A DNA stretch of 64,000 bases from CAVRQM01 sp963822705 (GCA_963822705.1 CAWGIX010000012.1:310001-374000); one strand, 5' to 3'; positions 1 to 10,572 are shown, numbered from the stretch's first letter. Numbers and translations are program-made. The notes: generated by a model not told the origin, from the letters alone.

Positions 1-31
1 CGAACTGAACATTCTCGATCCCGTGCGATGA
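1..31 (+). CDS. 3' end of an upstream gene (partial)
   Basis: One frame stays open from the left edge and ends at a TGA at 29-31, just before the ABC ATPase start at position 50. Only nine codons are visible, ending in the residues LDPVR. That is too little to identify the protein. CUT1 transporter operons often have another transporter gene directly upstream of the ATPase, so this may be the end of such a gene, but that is inference from position only. Confidence 0.3.
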   Translation, partial: ELNILDPVR

Positions 32-49
32 GGTCTGGACCGTAGCCCC

Positions 50-1181
50 GTGGCAAGCATCCAACTGCAGGGCGTTCGCCAGGTCTATGGCGGGTCGGTT
101 GCCGTCGATCATCTCGACATGGAGGTGCGCGACGGCGAGCTGCTCGTGCTGTTGGGCCCGTCCGGCTCCGGCAAGTCCACCGCGCTGAACATCATTGCCG
201 GCCTCACGGTGCCGTCAGCAGGCCGGGTGCTGTTCGACGGTGCGGATGTGACCAACCTGAAGCCGCATCAGCGCAACATCGCGATGGTGTTCCAGTCATC
301 GCTGCTCTACCCGCATCTCAGCGGCCGCCAGAACATCGCGATGAGTCTCCGGCGCACGCGCCTGTCGCGGACCGAGATCGACCGGCGGGTTGTCGAGGCG
401 GCGGCGACCGTCGACGCAATGCGCCTGCTTGAAAAGCTCCCGGCGGAGATGAGCGGGGGCGAGCGGCAGCGTGTCGCGACCGCCAAGGCGATCGTGCGGC
501 AACCGGCAGCCTTTCTGCTGGACGAGCCGCTTGCGGCGTTGGACGCGGCGCTCCGGCTCAGCCTCCGGGCGGAGCTGGTCAATCTGCAGAAGCGACTGAA
601 CACGACGATGGTGTTTGTAACTCACGACCAGACCGAGGCGATGACGATGGGCGACCGCATCGCCGTGCTGCGCGAAGGCCGTCTGGAGCAGATCGATCGG
701 CCGAACGCACTCTACGACGAGCCGGCGTCACTGTTCGTGGCCGGTTTCGTCGGCACGCCGCCGATGAATTTTCTCCATGGGTCGATCGAGATCGCGAACG
801 GAGAGGCGGTGTTCGCCAGTCCGCCATTGCGGCTTGTGCTCTCCGGGTTTCGCGCAAGCGAGCTCGGCGGGCGGGCCGTGACGCTCGCCGTCCGCCCGCA
901 CCAGGTGCGGGTTCAGGCAACGGCGGGGGTCGAGGCGCTTCCTGTGACGGTATTCGCGCTCGAACATCTCGGCCACGAGTCCATCCTGATTTTCGAAACC
1001 GCAAAGAGCGAAAAGCTGCGGGCCGTCGTCGCCGCCGGGTTCGAGGCGGGGGTCGGACAGAGCATGGGCGTGACGTTCGACGCCGCAGGCCGCCAAACTG
1101 TTCGACCCGACAACCGGCGCGCCAATTCCGCGAACGATTGCGTCGCCGCAGGCCATCCCCGCGCGCGCCGGTGCCGCCTGA
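50..1181 (+). CDS. CUT1-type sugar ABC transporter ATP-binding protein (UgpC/MalK family), frameshifted near its end
   Basis: ATPase subunit of a carbohydrate importer, acting on the cytoplasmic face of a permease pair outside this window. Walker A GPSGSGKST lies at residues 36-44, followed by a Q-loop (VFQ), the signature MSGGERQR, Walker B LLDEP and a switch histidine in VTHDQTEAM. A regulatory TOBE/MalK-like C-terminal region follows, including VRPHQVRV. Start is GTG at 50. Near 1083-1090 the frame changes: the expected C-terminus, with the family-like motif KLFDPTTG, continues in the next frame and stops at the TGA at 1179-1181, giving about 376 residues, normal for the family. The original frame runs on without a stop into sequence antisense to the next gene and is not real. 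Substrate cannot be told from sequence. Confidence 0.9.
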
Positions 1182-1195
1182 CTCGCGTCGGGAAT

Positions 1196-2272
1196 CTATA
1201 CCGGTTCGGGCTTGAGGCCGCCTTGACCGCTCGATCGAAGACAGGCGTCCACCAGGGCCATGGTCTTCAACGAGTCGTGGACGTTCGTCTCAATGTCCGT
1301 GTCCTCGCCCGCGGCGAATCGCTGCAAGTTCGCCATGATGTTGCCGAACGCATCGGGCACCCGTTCGCCCTGCAGCGGGATTTCCGTCCACTCGGTGCCC
1401 TCGACGACCATCTCCAACCGCTCCGGCTGCGGGCGGAGATAATCGAACAGGTAGCCCAGCTCGACCTTGGCGCAGCCGAGCGTTCCCTCGACCTGGATCG
1501 TGGCCACGACGTTGCGGGGACCCCGGCCAAAGGTGTGGTTGAGCGACAGGCAGCACCGCACGGCAGCGCCGTAGTCGAGAATGATGCTGCTGCGCGCATC
1601 CTTCAGGTCCGGATAGCGAGGATGCGGGACCGTCTTCGCATACACCCCGGCCGGTTCGCCGATGAGCGAGCGAATCCAGTCGAGATAATGGATCGAGTGA
1701 AGCGGGATTTCGATCGCATCGAGCCGAGGCATGAAGGACCACATCTCCCACGGCATGTAGACGGCCAGATGGACGTCGAGGTCGACAATCGTGCCGAACA
1801 AGCCGCGGCGCACGGCGTCGCGGATCGCCAGCATGGAGGGTGTATAGCGGAGCTGGAAATTGGTCGCCGCCGTAACGCGCCGGGCGTCCAGCTCGGCGAC
1901 GATACTTCGCGCCGCCGCAAGATGGCTGCCGAGCGGCTTCTGGATCAGCGTGAAGGCGCTTCGCGGCAGCTCCCCGACCACGGAGAGGATGGCGTCCGGC
2001 GGCAGCGCAATGTCGTAGATCATGTCCTCCGCGCCGCTTGCCATTGCCGCGGCCAGGCTTCCGTGCACGATCGGGATGCCGAACCGCGCGGCGACCGAGC
2101 GGGCCCGCCCGTGGTCGATGTCGAAGATACCGGCAACGGGCAGCCCGCGCTTGGCGTAGGCCGGCAGGTGCGCCGTTTGCACGATATCGCCGGCGCCGAT
2201 CAGGGTGATCGGGCGCGGGCGCGACGGCATGGGCCAGATTTGAAGGAGATCCGCAGGGATACTTTTGGTCAT
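1196..2272 (-). CDS. Gfo/Idh/MocA family NAD(P)-dependent oxidoreductase
   Basis: 358-residue oxidoreductase with an N-terminal Rossmann fold. The dinucleotide-binding stretch is LIGAGDIVQTAHLPAY, starting near residue 22. A QKPLG segment near residues 110-115 matches the conserved EKP region that carries the catalytic lysine of the family. The C-terminal half is the mixed alpha/beta substrate domain. Such enzymes oxidise or epimerise sugars, inositols or their derivatives. The gene is convergent with the ABC ATPase and divergent from the GMC oxidoreductase, so these form a small sugar or polyol neighbourhood. Substrate unknown. The frame is intact and the length is normal. Confidence 0.88.
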   Translation of the reverse strand: MTKSIPADLLQIWPMPSRPRPITLIGAGDIVQTAHLPAYAKRGLPVAGIFDIDHGRARSVAARFGIPIVHGSLAAAMASGAEDMIYDIALPPDAILSVVGELPRSAFTLIQKPLGSHLAAARSIVAELDARRVTAATNFQLRYTPSMLAIRDAVRRGLFGTIVDLDVHLAVYMPWEMWSFMPRLDAIEIPLHSIHYLDWIRSLIGEPAGVYAKTVPHPRYPDLKDARSSIILDYGAAVRCCLSLNHTFGRGPRNVVATIQVEGTLGCAKVELGYLFDYLRPQPERLEMVVEGTEWTEIPLQGERVPDAFGNIMANLQRFAAGEDTDIETNVHDSLKTMALVDACLRSSGQGGLKPEPV

Positions 2273-2352
2273 TCGCTACACTCCCTGACCCGCGATGGCG
2301 CGGCGCAGTACGATCGGTCGGCACGATCGGCCCAGGTCCGATAGCTGTTCAC

Positions 2353-3954
2353 GTGGACTTCGAATATATCATTGTGGGCGGCGGCAGCGCCGGGTGCGTC
2401 GCCGCCGCGCGGCTAAGTGCCGAATTCGGTGCGTCGGTGCTGGTGCTGGAGGCCGGGCCCCAAAATTCGTCAAGACTGCTGCGCATTCCGTCGGGATTCG
2501 TGAAACTCCTGCAGAACCGCCAATTCCTAAAGCACCATCAGGCGATCCCACAACCGCAGCTGAATGGCCGCACGCCGTTCATCCCGCAGGCTTACGTGCT
2601 CGGCGGCGGCAGCAGCATCAACGCCCAGGCCTACATGCGCGGGCGGGTGGCCGACTATGACGCCTGGGGTGCAGTCGCTGAATCCAACCTGTGGTCTTGG
2701 GAGCGCATCCTGCCGCACTTTCGGAAGATGGAGTGCAACCAGACCTTCAACAACGCGCTGCACGGCAGCGATGGCCCGCTGAAAGTCTCCCGACCCGCCT
2801 TTATTTGCGAACTGAGCCACATCTACGTCCGCACGCTGCAGGGTATGGGCCTGCCGTTCACACCCGACTTCAACCACGGCGCGCCGGAGGGTGTGGGGTA
2901 TCTTCAGGTAACGGCATCGGAGGGACGACGATGCAGCGCGGTTGATGCGTTTCTGAAGCCAGCCCTCGCGTCCGGGAAGCTGCGGGTGGTGACGAACGCG
3001 CAGGTCGTTCGGGTCATCGTACAGGGCGGCCGCGCGGTCGGCGTCGAGTACCGTCATGGCCGCCGGATGCACATCGCGCGCACCGAAGGCGAGATTCTGC
3101 TGGCGGCGGGAGCTTTTGCGTCGCCGCAGATCCTCATGCTGTCGGGCATTGGCCCCGCGGCCGAGCTGCAGCGCCACGGGATTGACGTGCTCGTCGATCT
3201 TCCCGGCGTCGGCGGCAACCTGCAGGACCACCCGGGCGCCTCGATCGCCGCCGCGATTTCCGGCCGGCACGGCTATTTCGGCGAGGATCGGGGCCACCGC
3301 ATGATGTGGAACGGGCTCGAATACCTGATGTTCCGCAGGGGAAGGGCGGCGAGCAATGGCGTCGAAGCTTGCTCGTTCCATGTCCCGGAAGACGGGGCCG
3401 GCGATCCGGTCGTGCAGATCTATTGCGTTCCGACCACCGGGTACACCGATGAGGACGCGCGCGATGTCGTGCGCATGCCGGGCGTGACGCTGCATGCGGT
3501 GCTGCTGCGCCCGCGCTCGGTCGGTTGGGTGCGGCTTCGGTCGGCCGACCCGTCCGACCCGCCGCTAATCAACCCGAATTATCTCGGCGAGGAAAGCGAC
3601 GTTCGTCATCTCGTGCAAGGGCTGCGGGTCGCCCGGAAAATTCTCGGTGCGCGGCCCCTGCAGAACATCGTCGTGCGAGAGATCCCGCCCGGGGCCGAGG
3701 CACATACGGATTCCGAGCTCGAGGCTCATCTGCGTCGGACGGTCAAGACCGATTACCATCCTGTCGGCACCTGCCGAATGGGTGCGAACCGGGACAACCT
3801 CGCGGTGGTCGGCCCCGATCTCAAGGTCCGCGGCGTCGCCGGCCTGAGAGTGATCGATGCGTCGGTCATGCCGAAGCTTGTTTCGGCCAATACGAACGCT
3901 CCCACCATGGCACTGGCAGACCGTGCGGTTTCGCTGATCCGCGAAGCGGTCTGA
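2353..3954 (+). CDS. GMC-family FAD-dependent oxidoreductase (choline/alcohol dehydrogenase-like)
   Basis: 533-residue flavoprotein. The FAD-binding motif GGGSAGC is at residues 9-15, from a GTG start at 2353. GMC signature 1 is seen around GGGSSINAQAYMRG, where the choline dehydrogenase group usually has a similar motif. A further conserved block LLAAGAFASPQILMLSGIGP matches GMC signature 2. The C-terminal catalytic His lies in DYHPVGTCRMG, and NTNAPTMALADR closes the FAD site. No signal peptide, so probably cytoplasmic or membrane-associated. It would oxidise a primary or secondary alcohol to a carbonyl. Choline dehydrogenase (BetA) is an alternative name, but the neighbours are sugar genes and no betaine aldehyde dehydrogenase is present. 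Confidence 0.9.
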   Translation: MDFEYIIVGGGSAGCVAAARLSAEFGASVLVLEAGPQNSSRLLRIPSGFVKLLQNRQFLKHHQAIPQPQLNGRTPFIPQAYVLGGGSSINAQAYMRGRVADYDAWGAVAESNLWSWERILPHFRKMECNQTFNNALHGSDGPLKVSRPAFICELSHIYVRTLQGMGLPFTPDFNHGAPEGVGYLQVTASEGRRCSAVDAFLKPALASGKLRVVTNAQVVRVIVQGGRAVGVEYRHGRRMHIARTEGEILLAAGAFASPQILMLSGIGPAAELQRHGIDVLVDLPGVGGNLQDHPGASIAAAISGRHGYFGEDRGHRMMWNGLEYLMFRRGRAASNGVEACSFHVPEDGAGDPVVQIYCVPTTGYTDEDARDVVRMPGVTLHAVLLRPRSVGWVRLRSADPSDPPLINPNYLGEESDVRHLVQGLRVARKILGARPLQNIVVREIPPGAEAHTDSELEAHLRRTVKTDYHPVGTCRMGANRDNLAVVGPDLKVRGVAGLRVIDASVMPKLVSANTNAPTMALADRAVSLIREAV

Positions 3955-4090
3955 TCCGACATACATTGAAGCTCATCTCACGCCCGAGGCCGCCGGTTAG
4001 CCGATCAGCGGAGAGACGGAGCACCCTGCGCAGGACAGCTATCGGCTTGCAGCCTTCCAGCCCCGCCGTCGCCGCACTATCCTGGCCGGC

Positions 4091-4927
4091 ATGCCCCCGG
4101 TTATTTCCGCCGCCGACCTGAAAAAGCGCCTTGGGCAACCCGGGCTGGTGGTGCTGGACGCGACCCTGTGGCTGCCCTGGGAGGGCCGGGAAGCGCAGCA
4201 GGAGTTTCTATCGGGCCATATCCCGGGAGCGCGCTTCTTCGACATCAACCAGGTCGCAGACCCCGAAACTGCGCTGCCGCACATGGTGCCCGGCGCCGGA
4301 CGGTTCGCACGTCTGGTCGGAGCACTCGGGATCGACAACGAAACCGAGGTGGTGGCCTACGACCAACGCGGCATTTTCTCGGCTGGCCGTGTGTGGTGGC
4401 TGCTCCGGTTGTTCGGCCACACCAAAGTCGCCGTGCTGGACGGTGGGTTTGCTGCGTGGCGCGCAGCCGGATTTTTGGTGGAGACCGGCGAGCCGCCACC
4501 CGCAACGCCGGCGACCTTCCGGCCGGACCTGCACGCGGCCAAGCTGCGCGGCTTCGGCGACGTCAAGGATGGTCTAGCGACGGGGGCCGAGTTGCTGCTG
4601 GACGCTCGCCCCGCCGGCCGGTTCGCAGGCACCATTCCCGAACCCTGGCCGGGCGTGCGCTCCGGGCACATCCCCGGCGCGAAAAACCTGCCGTTCATGG
4701 ACCTGCTCGGCCCCGACCTGACGCTACTGCCTGCCGATGCACTGCGCGCGCAGTTCGCTGGCGTCGGAGTCGACGGCAGCCGGCCGGTCGTCGCCTATTG
4801 CGGCTCCGGCGTCACCGCGACCGTGCTTACGCTCGCCATGGCGGCGGCCGGGCTGCCGGAGGGCGCGGTGTATGACGGCTCCTGGACCGAATGGGGCGGC
4901 CGCCCCGACACACCGGTGGAATTTTGA
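4091..4927 (+). CDS. sseA: Thiosulfate/3-mercaptopyruvate sulfurtransferase (rhodanese)
   Basis: 278 residues with two tandem rhodanese domains. The first is inactive (residues about 4-130, with DATLWLP and DGGFAAW) and the second is active (about 155-275). The active-site cysteine is in the loop YCGSGVTA near residue 237; the CGSGVTA form is typical of mercaptopyruvate sulfurtransferases. It transfers sulfur from 3-mercaptopyruvate or thiosulfate to an acceptor. The stop overlaps the start of the downstream metC-like gene (TGATG), so the two are translationally coupled and likely act together in cysteine and sulfur-amino-acid metabolism. Confidence 0.92.
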   Translation: MPPVISAADLKKRLGQPGLVVLDATLWLPWEGREAQQEFLSGHIPGARFFDINQVADPETALPHMVPGAGRFARLVGALGIDNETEVVAYDQRGIFSAGRVWWLLRLFGHTKVAVLDGGFAAWRAAGFLVETGEPPPATPATFRPDLHAAKLRGFGDVKDGLATGAELLLDARPAGRFAGTIPEPWPGVRSGHIPGAKNLPFMDLLGPDLTLLPADALRAQFAGVGVDGSRPVVAYCGSGVTATVLTLAMAAAGLPEGAVYDGSWTEWGGRPDTPVEF

Positions 4928-6145
4928 TGCCCGACGCGATCCCGCCTGAAAGCTCCGAGACACCGGAGCAAGGCCTGGCCACCCGCCTCTCCCATGCCGG
5001 CCGGCCCGGAAAGCATGTTCTGGGGTTCGTCAACCCGCCCGTGCATCGCGGCTCCACGGTGCTCTATCCCACCATGAGCGACCGGCGCGCCAGCTGGACC
5101 AAGCGGCTGGACCAAGCCTGGGTGTACGGCACGCTGGGCAGCCCCACCCACCACGCGCTGGAAAACGTGGTGGCGGAGATCGAGGGCGGCACGCGCTGCC
5201 AGATCACCAGTTCGGGCCTGTCGGCCGTGACCACGCCGCTGCTCGCGTTCTTGTCGGCGGGCGACCATTGCCTGGTGCCGGACAGTGTCTATGGACCCAC
5301 GCGGCTGTTTTGCGATTCGTTGCTGACGCGCATGGGTGTCGCCACGACGTATTACGATCCCTGCATCGACGCCGACGCATTGCAGGCACTGCTGCGGCCG
5401 CAGACCAAAGTTCTGTACCTGGAAAGTCCGGGCAGCCACAGTTTCGAGGTGCAGGACGTGCCCGCGCTGTCCGCCGTGGCGCACGCACACGGCGCCAAAG
5501 TGCTGATGGACAATACCTGGGGAGTGCATTTCTTCCAGCCGTTCCGCCATGGCGTGGACGTATCGATCCAGGCTTTGACCAAATACGTGGCGGGTCACTC
5601 CGACGTGCTGCTGGGCGGCATCACTACCGCAAACGATGCGGACTGGGAGCGCGTGCGCATGGCGGCGATCGAGCTGGGCCAGTACGCGAGTCCGGACGAC
5701 GTCTGGCTGGCGTTGCGCGGGGCGCGCACCTTGGCGGTGCGGCTGCAGCGGCAACAGGAATCCGGCCTGGCGGTCGCACGCTGGCTGGAACAGCGCGACC
5801 GAGGTGGCGCGGGTGCTGCACCCCGCCCTGCCCTCCTGCCCCGGCCATCGTTTTTGGGCGCGAGATTTTTCCGGCGCCTGCAGCCTGTTCGGTTTTGTGC
5901 TGCAGCCGCAATTTTCGGCCGATGCGGTCGCAGCGATGTCGGACTCGCTGAAACTGTTCGGCATCGGAGCATCCTGGGGCGGCTACGAGAGCTTGATTCT
6001 GCCCAGTGCGGGAATCGTGCGCAGCTGCGGCACCGGCGATTTCGGCGGCGCAATGGTGCGCCTGCATGTGGGGCTGGAAGACCCGGCGGATTTGATGGCC
6101 GACCTGGCGCACGGGTTCGCGGTGCTGACGGGAAAGGCCTCGTGA
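4927..6145 (+). CDS. metC: Cystathionine beta-lyase, PLP-dependent (frameshifted)
   Basis: PLP enzyme of the Cys/Met metabolism family, about 405 residues after frame repair. It cleaves cystathionine to homocysteine, pyruvate and ammonia. The PLP-binding lysine is in the motif LTKYVAGHSD, and the substrate/PLP loop SGLSAVTTPLLAF and LMDNTWG are present. The frame changes near 5795-5805: residues through ARWLEQR are in the first frame, and VLHPALPSCPGHRFW to the stop at 6143-6145 are in another. Without repair the first frame would run straight into hisI and look like a metC-hisI fusion, which it is not. Start ATG at 4927 overlaps the sulfurtransferase stop. Confidence 0.88.
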
Positions 6146-6525
6146 ACGACGCCGTTCTTGCTGCCGTCGTCTGGAACGCTGATGGTCTGGTGCCGGCGAT
6201 CGCGCAGCAGTACAATTCCGGCGAGGTGCTGATGCTGGCCTGGATGGACCGTGACGCACTGGCCGAAACTTTGGCAACTCGCCGCGTCTGTTATTTCAGC
6301 CGCAGCCGCGCAAAGCTGTGGCGCAAGGGCGAGACGTCGGGACAGGTGCAGCACCTGGTCGAGTTGCGCATCGATTGCGACGGGGACGCGCTGCTGCTGC
6401 TGGTCGCCCAGACGGGCGTCGCCTGCCACACTGGCCGGCGCAGTTGCTTTTTCCGCGCGGCACGGAGCGGCGCCATGGTAGAAATCGCCGCTCCGCTCGT
6501 GGCACCCGACCAGCTGTACGGGTAG
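6142..6525 (+). CDS. hisI: Phosphoribosyl-AMP cyclohydrolase
   Basis: 128 residues covering the whole HisI fold. It opens the purine ring of PR-AMP in the third step of histidine synthesis. Visible family motifs are the Mg/Zn-binding LIDCDGD-like block (here RIDCDGDALLL) and the Zn cysteines in GVACHTGRRSCFF. The preceding EVLMLAWMD and KLWRKGETSGQ blocks are near-universal in HisI. Start GTG at 6142 overlaps the metC stop TGA at 6143-6145, so translation is coupled. HisE is not fused and is not nearby. Confidence 0.95.
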   Translation: MNDAVLAAVVWNADGLVPAIAQQYNSGEVLMLAWMDRDALAETLATRRVCYFSRSRAKLWRKGETSGQVQHLVELRIDCDGDALLLLVAQTGVACHTGRRSCFFRAARSGAMVEIAAPLVAPDQLYG

Positions 6526-6529
6526 CGGC

Positions 6530-6575
6530 GCAAAAACCGTAACCCGGCCCGCTTCCATTTCGAGAGCGAGCCGGG
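6530..6575 (-). terminator. Probable intrinsic terminator of the long minus-strand gene
   Basis: An inverted repeat with CCCGGC/GCCGGG ends and an inner CGCT/AGCG pairing spans 6543-6575. Read on the minus strand it lies just past the stop of the repeat protein and is followed, a few bases on, by a run of five T (complement of the A run near 6531-6536). It sits in the 66-bp gap between convergent genes, so it may serve both. The stem has a mismatch and the T run is not immediate, hence moderate confidence. Confidence 0.4.
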
Positions 6576-6591
6576 ATGGGGCGGGTGGCCG

Positions 6592-9500
6592 TCAGTGCGT
6601 GTGCGCGAAGCCGACCATGGGCGCGGTGGTGTCCGCCAAGTACACCGGACTGCCGCCGGTGGTGATCGCGCTCGACGCGCTTCCGCCCGACGGTGCGGCC
6701 GGAGCAGTGAACTCCGACAGCATCGTGCTCTGGCCGATGGCCGCCAGCTTCGGACCGAAGGCCGCGGGGGCGGCGGTGCCGGTGGTCAGTACCAGAGAGG
6801 TGCCGCTGTGAGCGGTGTCGGCCTGGAGAGCAAAGTGGTTGCCGGCCAGCGCGCCAGCTACCTTGTAGGTGAGAGTCGCGCCACCTGTTTCCGTCACGGT
6901 CAGCGTCGATCCGTTGACCACGGCCGAGGTCACGCTGGTGTTCACCAGATCGATCGTGTCGCCGACCTGCAATCCGCCGATGGTCTGGTTGACGAAGCCG
7001 GCCGGCTTGTCGAGTTGCAGCGTTCCTGTGTTGGACAGGAAGATGGCCGTCTGCTTGGCGCCGATCGCCAGTTCCAGGGTGGAGCTGGCGCCGATCTCCA
7101 TCTTGCCGCCGCCGGTCACGCTTTTGGTCAGGTCCAGCTTGCCACCGAGCGCCTCGACCGTGCCGGAATTGACGAATCCGTTCTTGACGGTGCCGGTGCC
7201 GATGATGCTGCCGGTGCTGCCCACGGCCAGCGTGCCCGCTTGCAGAACGCCGCTCAGATTGATGTGGCCGTTGTCGGTGAGACTCAGGCCGGTGACGTAG
7301 CCGCGGCCGTTGTTCAGCGTGAGCACCCCCGTGCTGCTGATGGTCGTCAGGCTGTTCTCGAGCACGGCGAAGGTGCTGCCGTTGCCGGTCTCGAGAGTCG
7401 AGCCGAGCGCCTGCAGCAGCACGTTGGCCGAGAGCGTGGTGACGGTGCCGCCGTCGATCGCCAGGGTCGAACCGAAGCCGATCGCCTCCCAGGTGCCGCC
7501 GATCAGCTCGCCCGAAACCACGTTGGTGTTGGCAACGCTCGACTGCAGAGTGATCGAGCTGCCGCCGGCCGCCTCGATCGTTCCCTGGTTGCTCAATACC
7601 CCGCTGCTGAACACAATGCTGCCCGAGCCGGCTGATTCGATCAGGCCGGTCGAAGTGTTCTGCAAGTTGCCGCCGGCGGTATTGATGGTCATGCCGGCGC
7701 TGGCGTTGGCCAGGATGGTGGCCGCGTTGATGAGCTGCATTTGGCCGACGCCGATCTGGCCGGCGCCGGATATCGTGTTGTTGACGTTGTCGAGCGTCTG
7801 GGCAGCATTGCTGTTGCCAAAAATGCGGTTATTGGCGCTGTTGGACATGGCCAACTGGCCGCCGCCGGTCAGCGTCACCGTTTGCGTAGTCAGGCGAATG
7901 TCGGTGGTGTTGGTGCCGGCGTTCTCGACGATGCTGCCGGTGTTGTTGATCGTGCCGGCTAGGTACAGCGCGTTGCCGTTGACGACATTGACTGCCCCGA
8001 CGATCGTGATGGCGCCGGCGCTGGTACCATCGAGCCCGCCGCCGTAGCTGTTGACCACGCCGCCGCTCGTGCCGGCAACAGTGCCGCCCTCCACCGTGCC
8101 ACTGCTCAGATCGACATGCGCGCCGGCACCGACCGCCTGCACGACACCCCCGGCGTTGTCGATGGCGGAGTTCTGCAGCACCAGGCCGCCGGCACTGGTG
8201 GACTCGATGGTGCCAGTGTTGAAGGTCAGATCGCTGCCGGTGTTGATAGTCAGCGAATTGGTTCCGGTGGCATCGATCAGGCCGGCCGCATCATTCACCA
8301 GGTTGAGCCCTCCTACGCCGATCTGGCCGGCGCCGCTGATGGTATTGTTGACGTTCACCAGTTGCAGCGACGAGTTGCTGCCATAGAGGCGGTTGTTGGC
8401 GCTGTCGCCCATCACCAGGTGGCCGCCGCCGGTCAGCGTCACCGCCTGGCTGTTGACGATGATGTTGGTGGTGTTGGTGCCGGCGTTCTCGACGATGCTG
8501 CCGGTGTTGTTGATCGTGCCGTACAAAAACAGGTTGGTGTTGTTCTCGACGTTGAACGTGGCGTTCAGGGTGAGCGGCCCGTAATCGTTGCCGTCCAGGG
8601 CCGCCCCATTGATATCGTTGAACACGCCCCCTGCCGCAGCGGCCAGCGTCCCGCCTTCGACAGTTGCAGTGTTGTACAGGTCGACATGGGCATTGGCGCC
8701 GTTGGCCTCGATCGTCCCGCCAAGGTTCACGACACTGCTGTAGAGATCCAGCCCGCCATTGCCTGAGGCGGTTCCGGTCAATTCAATCAGGCCGGTATTG
8801 TTGATGAGCTGTTGCCCGGTGGACAGTATCAGCGCGTTCACGCCGTTGGCGTCGATGATCCCCGCGGCCTGGTTGATCAGCAGCATCTCGCCTATGCCCA
8901 ACTGGCCCGCGCCGACGATCGTGTTGTTGACGTTCACCAGTTCAAGATTGCCATTCGCGGCATAGAAGCGGTTGTTTGAACTCGTCCGTCATCGCCACCG
9001 TGCCGGCGCCGGTCAGCGTGACGATCTGGCTGTTGACGATCAGGTTGGTGGTGTCGTTGGCGGTGCCCGACGCGATCAACAGCGTGCCGGTATTGTCGAT
9101 GGTGCCTTGCAGATACAGGCTGTTGTTGTCGGCAACCGCGACGGTGCCGCTGCTGACGATTTGGCCATACGAATAGCCGTCCAGTTCGGCGCCGCTGACC
9201 GCGGTTATCTGGCCGCCGACAGTGGTGGCCAGCGTGCCGCCCTGGATGTCTGCGCCGTTCAGTGTCACAACGTCGCCGGTACCGGTCGCCAGGATGGTGC
9301 CGCCGGCATTGTCGACATAGTTCTGCAAAGTGAGCCCGCCGGTCCCGGTTGCCTCCAGCAGGCCGGTATTGGTCAGCCCATAGCTGGGATAGACGGTCAG
9401 GCTGGTGGCCTGGTTGGCGTTGATCGTTCCGGCATTGATGATCTTCAGCTGACCCAAACCGAGTTGGCCGGCGCCGGAAATGGTATTGTTGAGGTTCCAC

Positions 9501-10513
9501 AACGTGTAGTTGCCGTTGGCGCCATAAATGCGATTGTTGGAGCTGTTCGAGAGCACGACCTTGCCGCCGCCGGTCAGCTCGGCCGTGGTGGTGGCGCCAT
9601 CGACGATCAGGTTCGTGTTATCCGGGTTCGAGCCCAGTGCGATCGTGCCGGTATTGTTGATCGTGCCGGCGATGGAGAAGCTCGTGTTGTCGGCCACGTT
9701 CAGGACCCCGGCCACGGTCACCGCATGGGAGGACTGGCCGTCGAGCTGCCCGCTGCCGCCCGCACTGACGAACACGCCGCCGGTCAGGCTCTTCAAGGTG
9801 CCGCCGATCACGTCATTGGCCAGGGTGACTGTCGAGCCGGCGCCGGACGCCTCTATGGTTGCGCCGGTATTCAGGACCGTACTGTCCAGCACCAGGTTGC
9901 CGGCGGCGGTCGCCTCCATCAGCCCGTGGTTGACGATCGTATTGCTGCTGGTGTTGAGCACCAGCGCCGCAACGCTCTGGTTGGCATCGATGGTGCCGTG
10001 CAGCTCGTTGGTCAGGGTCATCTGGCCGTCACCCAGATTACCGCTGCCGGAAATGATGTTGTTGACGTTGTCGAGCAGGTCGCTGCCGCTGGCACCATAG
10101 ATGTAGTTATTGGCGTTGGCCGACAGCATGAGCTGGCCGCCGCCGGACAGCGCGACGGTGGCGCTCGTCAGGATGATCCGCGTGGCGTCCGCCGTCGATT
10201 GCTCGGCAATGGTGCCGCTGTTGACGATGGCGCCGCCGAGTTGGAGGTTGGTGTTGTCGCCGACGATCAGCGTGCCGGCGATGCCGCCGGTGGCCGTGCC
10301 GCTGCTGACGGAGAACGTGCCCGCCGTGCTATCCAGCGTGGCGGTCGAGGCGATGGCCAGGGAGGCAACGGTGTTGCTCTGGCTGGAAACTACCACGGCG
10401 CCTGCAAGGTTGATCAGGGCGGTATCGCTGCTGCCGGGCACTAGGCCGGTGCTCCAGTCCGCGGCCGTGTTGAAGCTGTTGCCGGTTCCGCCTATCCAAC
10501 TGATCGTCGCCAT
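6592..10513 (-). CDS. Giant beta-strand-repeat protein, probable secreted or surface protein (one frameshift)
   Basis: About 1,306 residues once one frame change near 8975-8980 is repaired (the break lies between AMTDEFKQ and NNRFYAANG). The protein is rich in Gly, Asn, Thr, Ser and Val. It begins with the motif SWIGGTGNSFNTAADWSTG and has no Sec signal, as is common for type I-exported repeat proteins. At least five units of about 188 residues are recognisable, each running through an N-T-G-(S/T)-I block, LTGGG, NNRIYG, NVNNTISGAGQ and EGGT. This layout suggests a stacked beta-helix. The last 120 residues differ and end in FAHTH. The ATG at 10513 has GGGGAG about nine bases upstream. Function is unknown; adhesin or matrix protein is inference. 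Confidence 0.75.
7903..8521 (-). repeat. Exact 55-bp direct repeats inside the giant repeat protein
   Basis: The stretches 7903-7957 and 8467-8521 are identical over 55 bases and lie 564 bp apart, which is exactly 188 codons. They encode the start of two neighbouring repeat units (NNTGSIVENAGTNTT). Nucleotide identity this high in only one pair of units suggests a recent duplication or gene conversion of the fourth and fifth units, while the other units have diverged. Confidence 0.85.
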
Positions 10514-10543
10514 ACCAAGATACTCCCCTATTCGCGCTGATTA

Positions 10544-10572
10544 CGTTTACATGAACTTAATCATTAACGCAA
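10544..10572 (-). promoter_or_regulatory. Weak sigma-70-like promoter for the giant repeat gene
   Basis: The 30 bp upstream of the gene's ribosome-binding region are unusually AT-rich for this window. On the minus strand, TTGCGT (complement of 10567-10572) and TAAACG (complement of 10544-10549) are 17 bp apart, in the right place about 30-60 bp before the ATG at 10513. The match to consensus is poor (4/6 and 3/6), so this is tentative. Confidence 0.25.

Noticed and set aside
1182..2344. Apparent 760-residue extension of the first ABC ATPase
   Set aside because: The extra residues are the antisense of the Gfo/Idh gene, with no conserved content. The true C-terminus is in the neighbouring frame and ends at 1181.
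4891..6525. Apparent metC-hisI fusion protein of 544 residues
   Set aside because: The join only arises from the frame change near 5800. The metC C-terminus reads in another frame to a stop at 6145, and HisI has its own overlapping GTG start.
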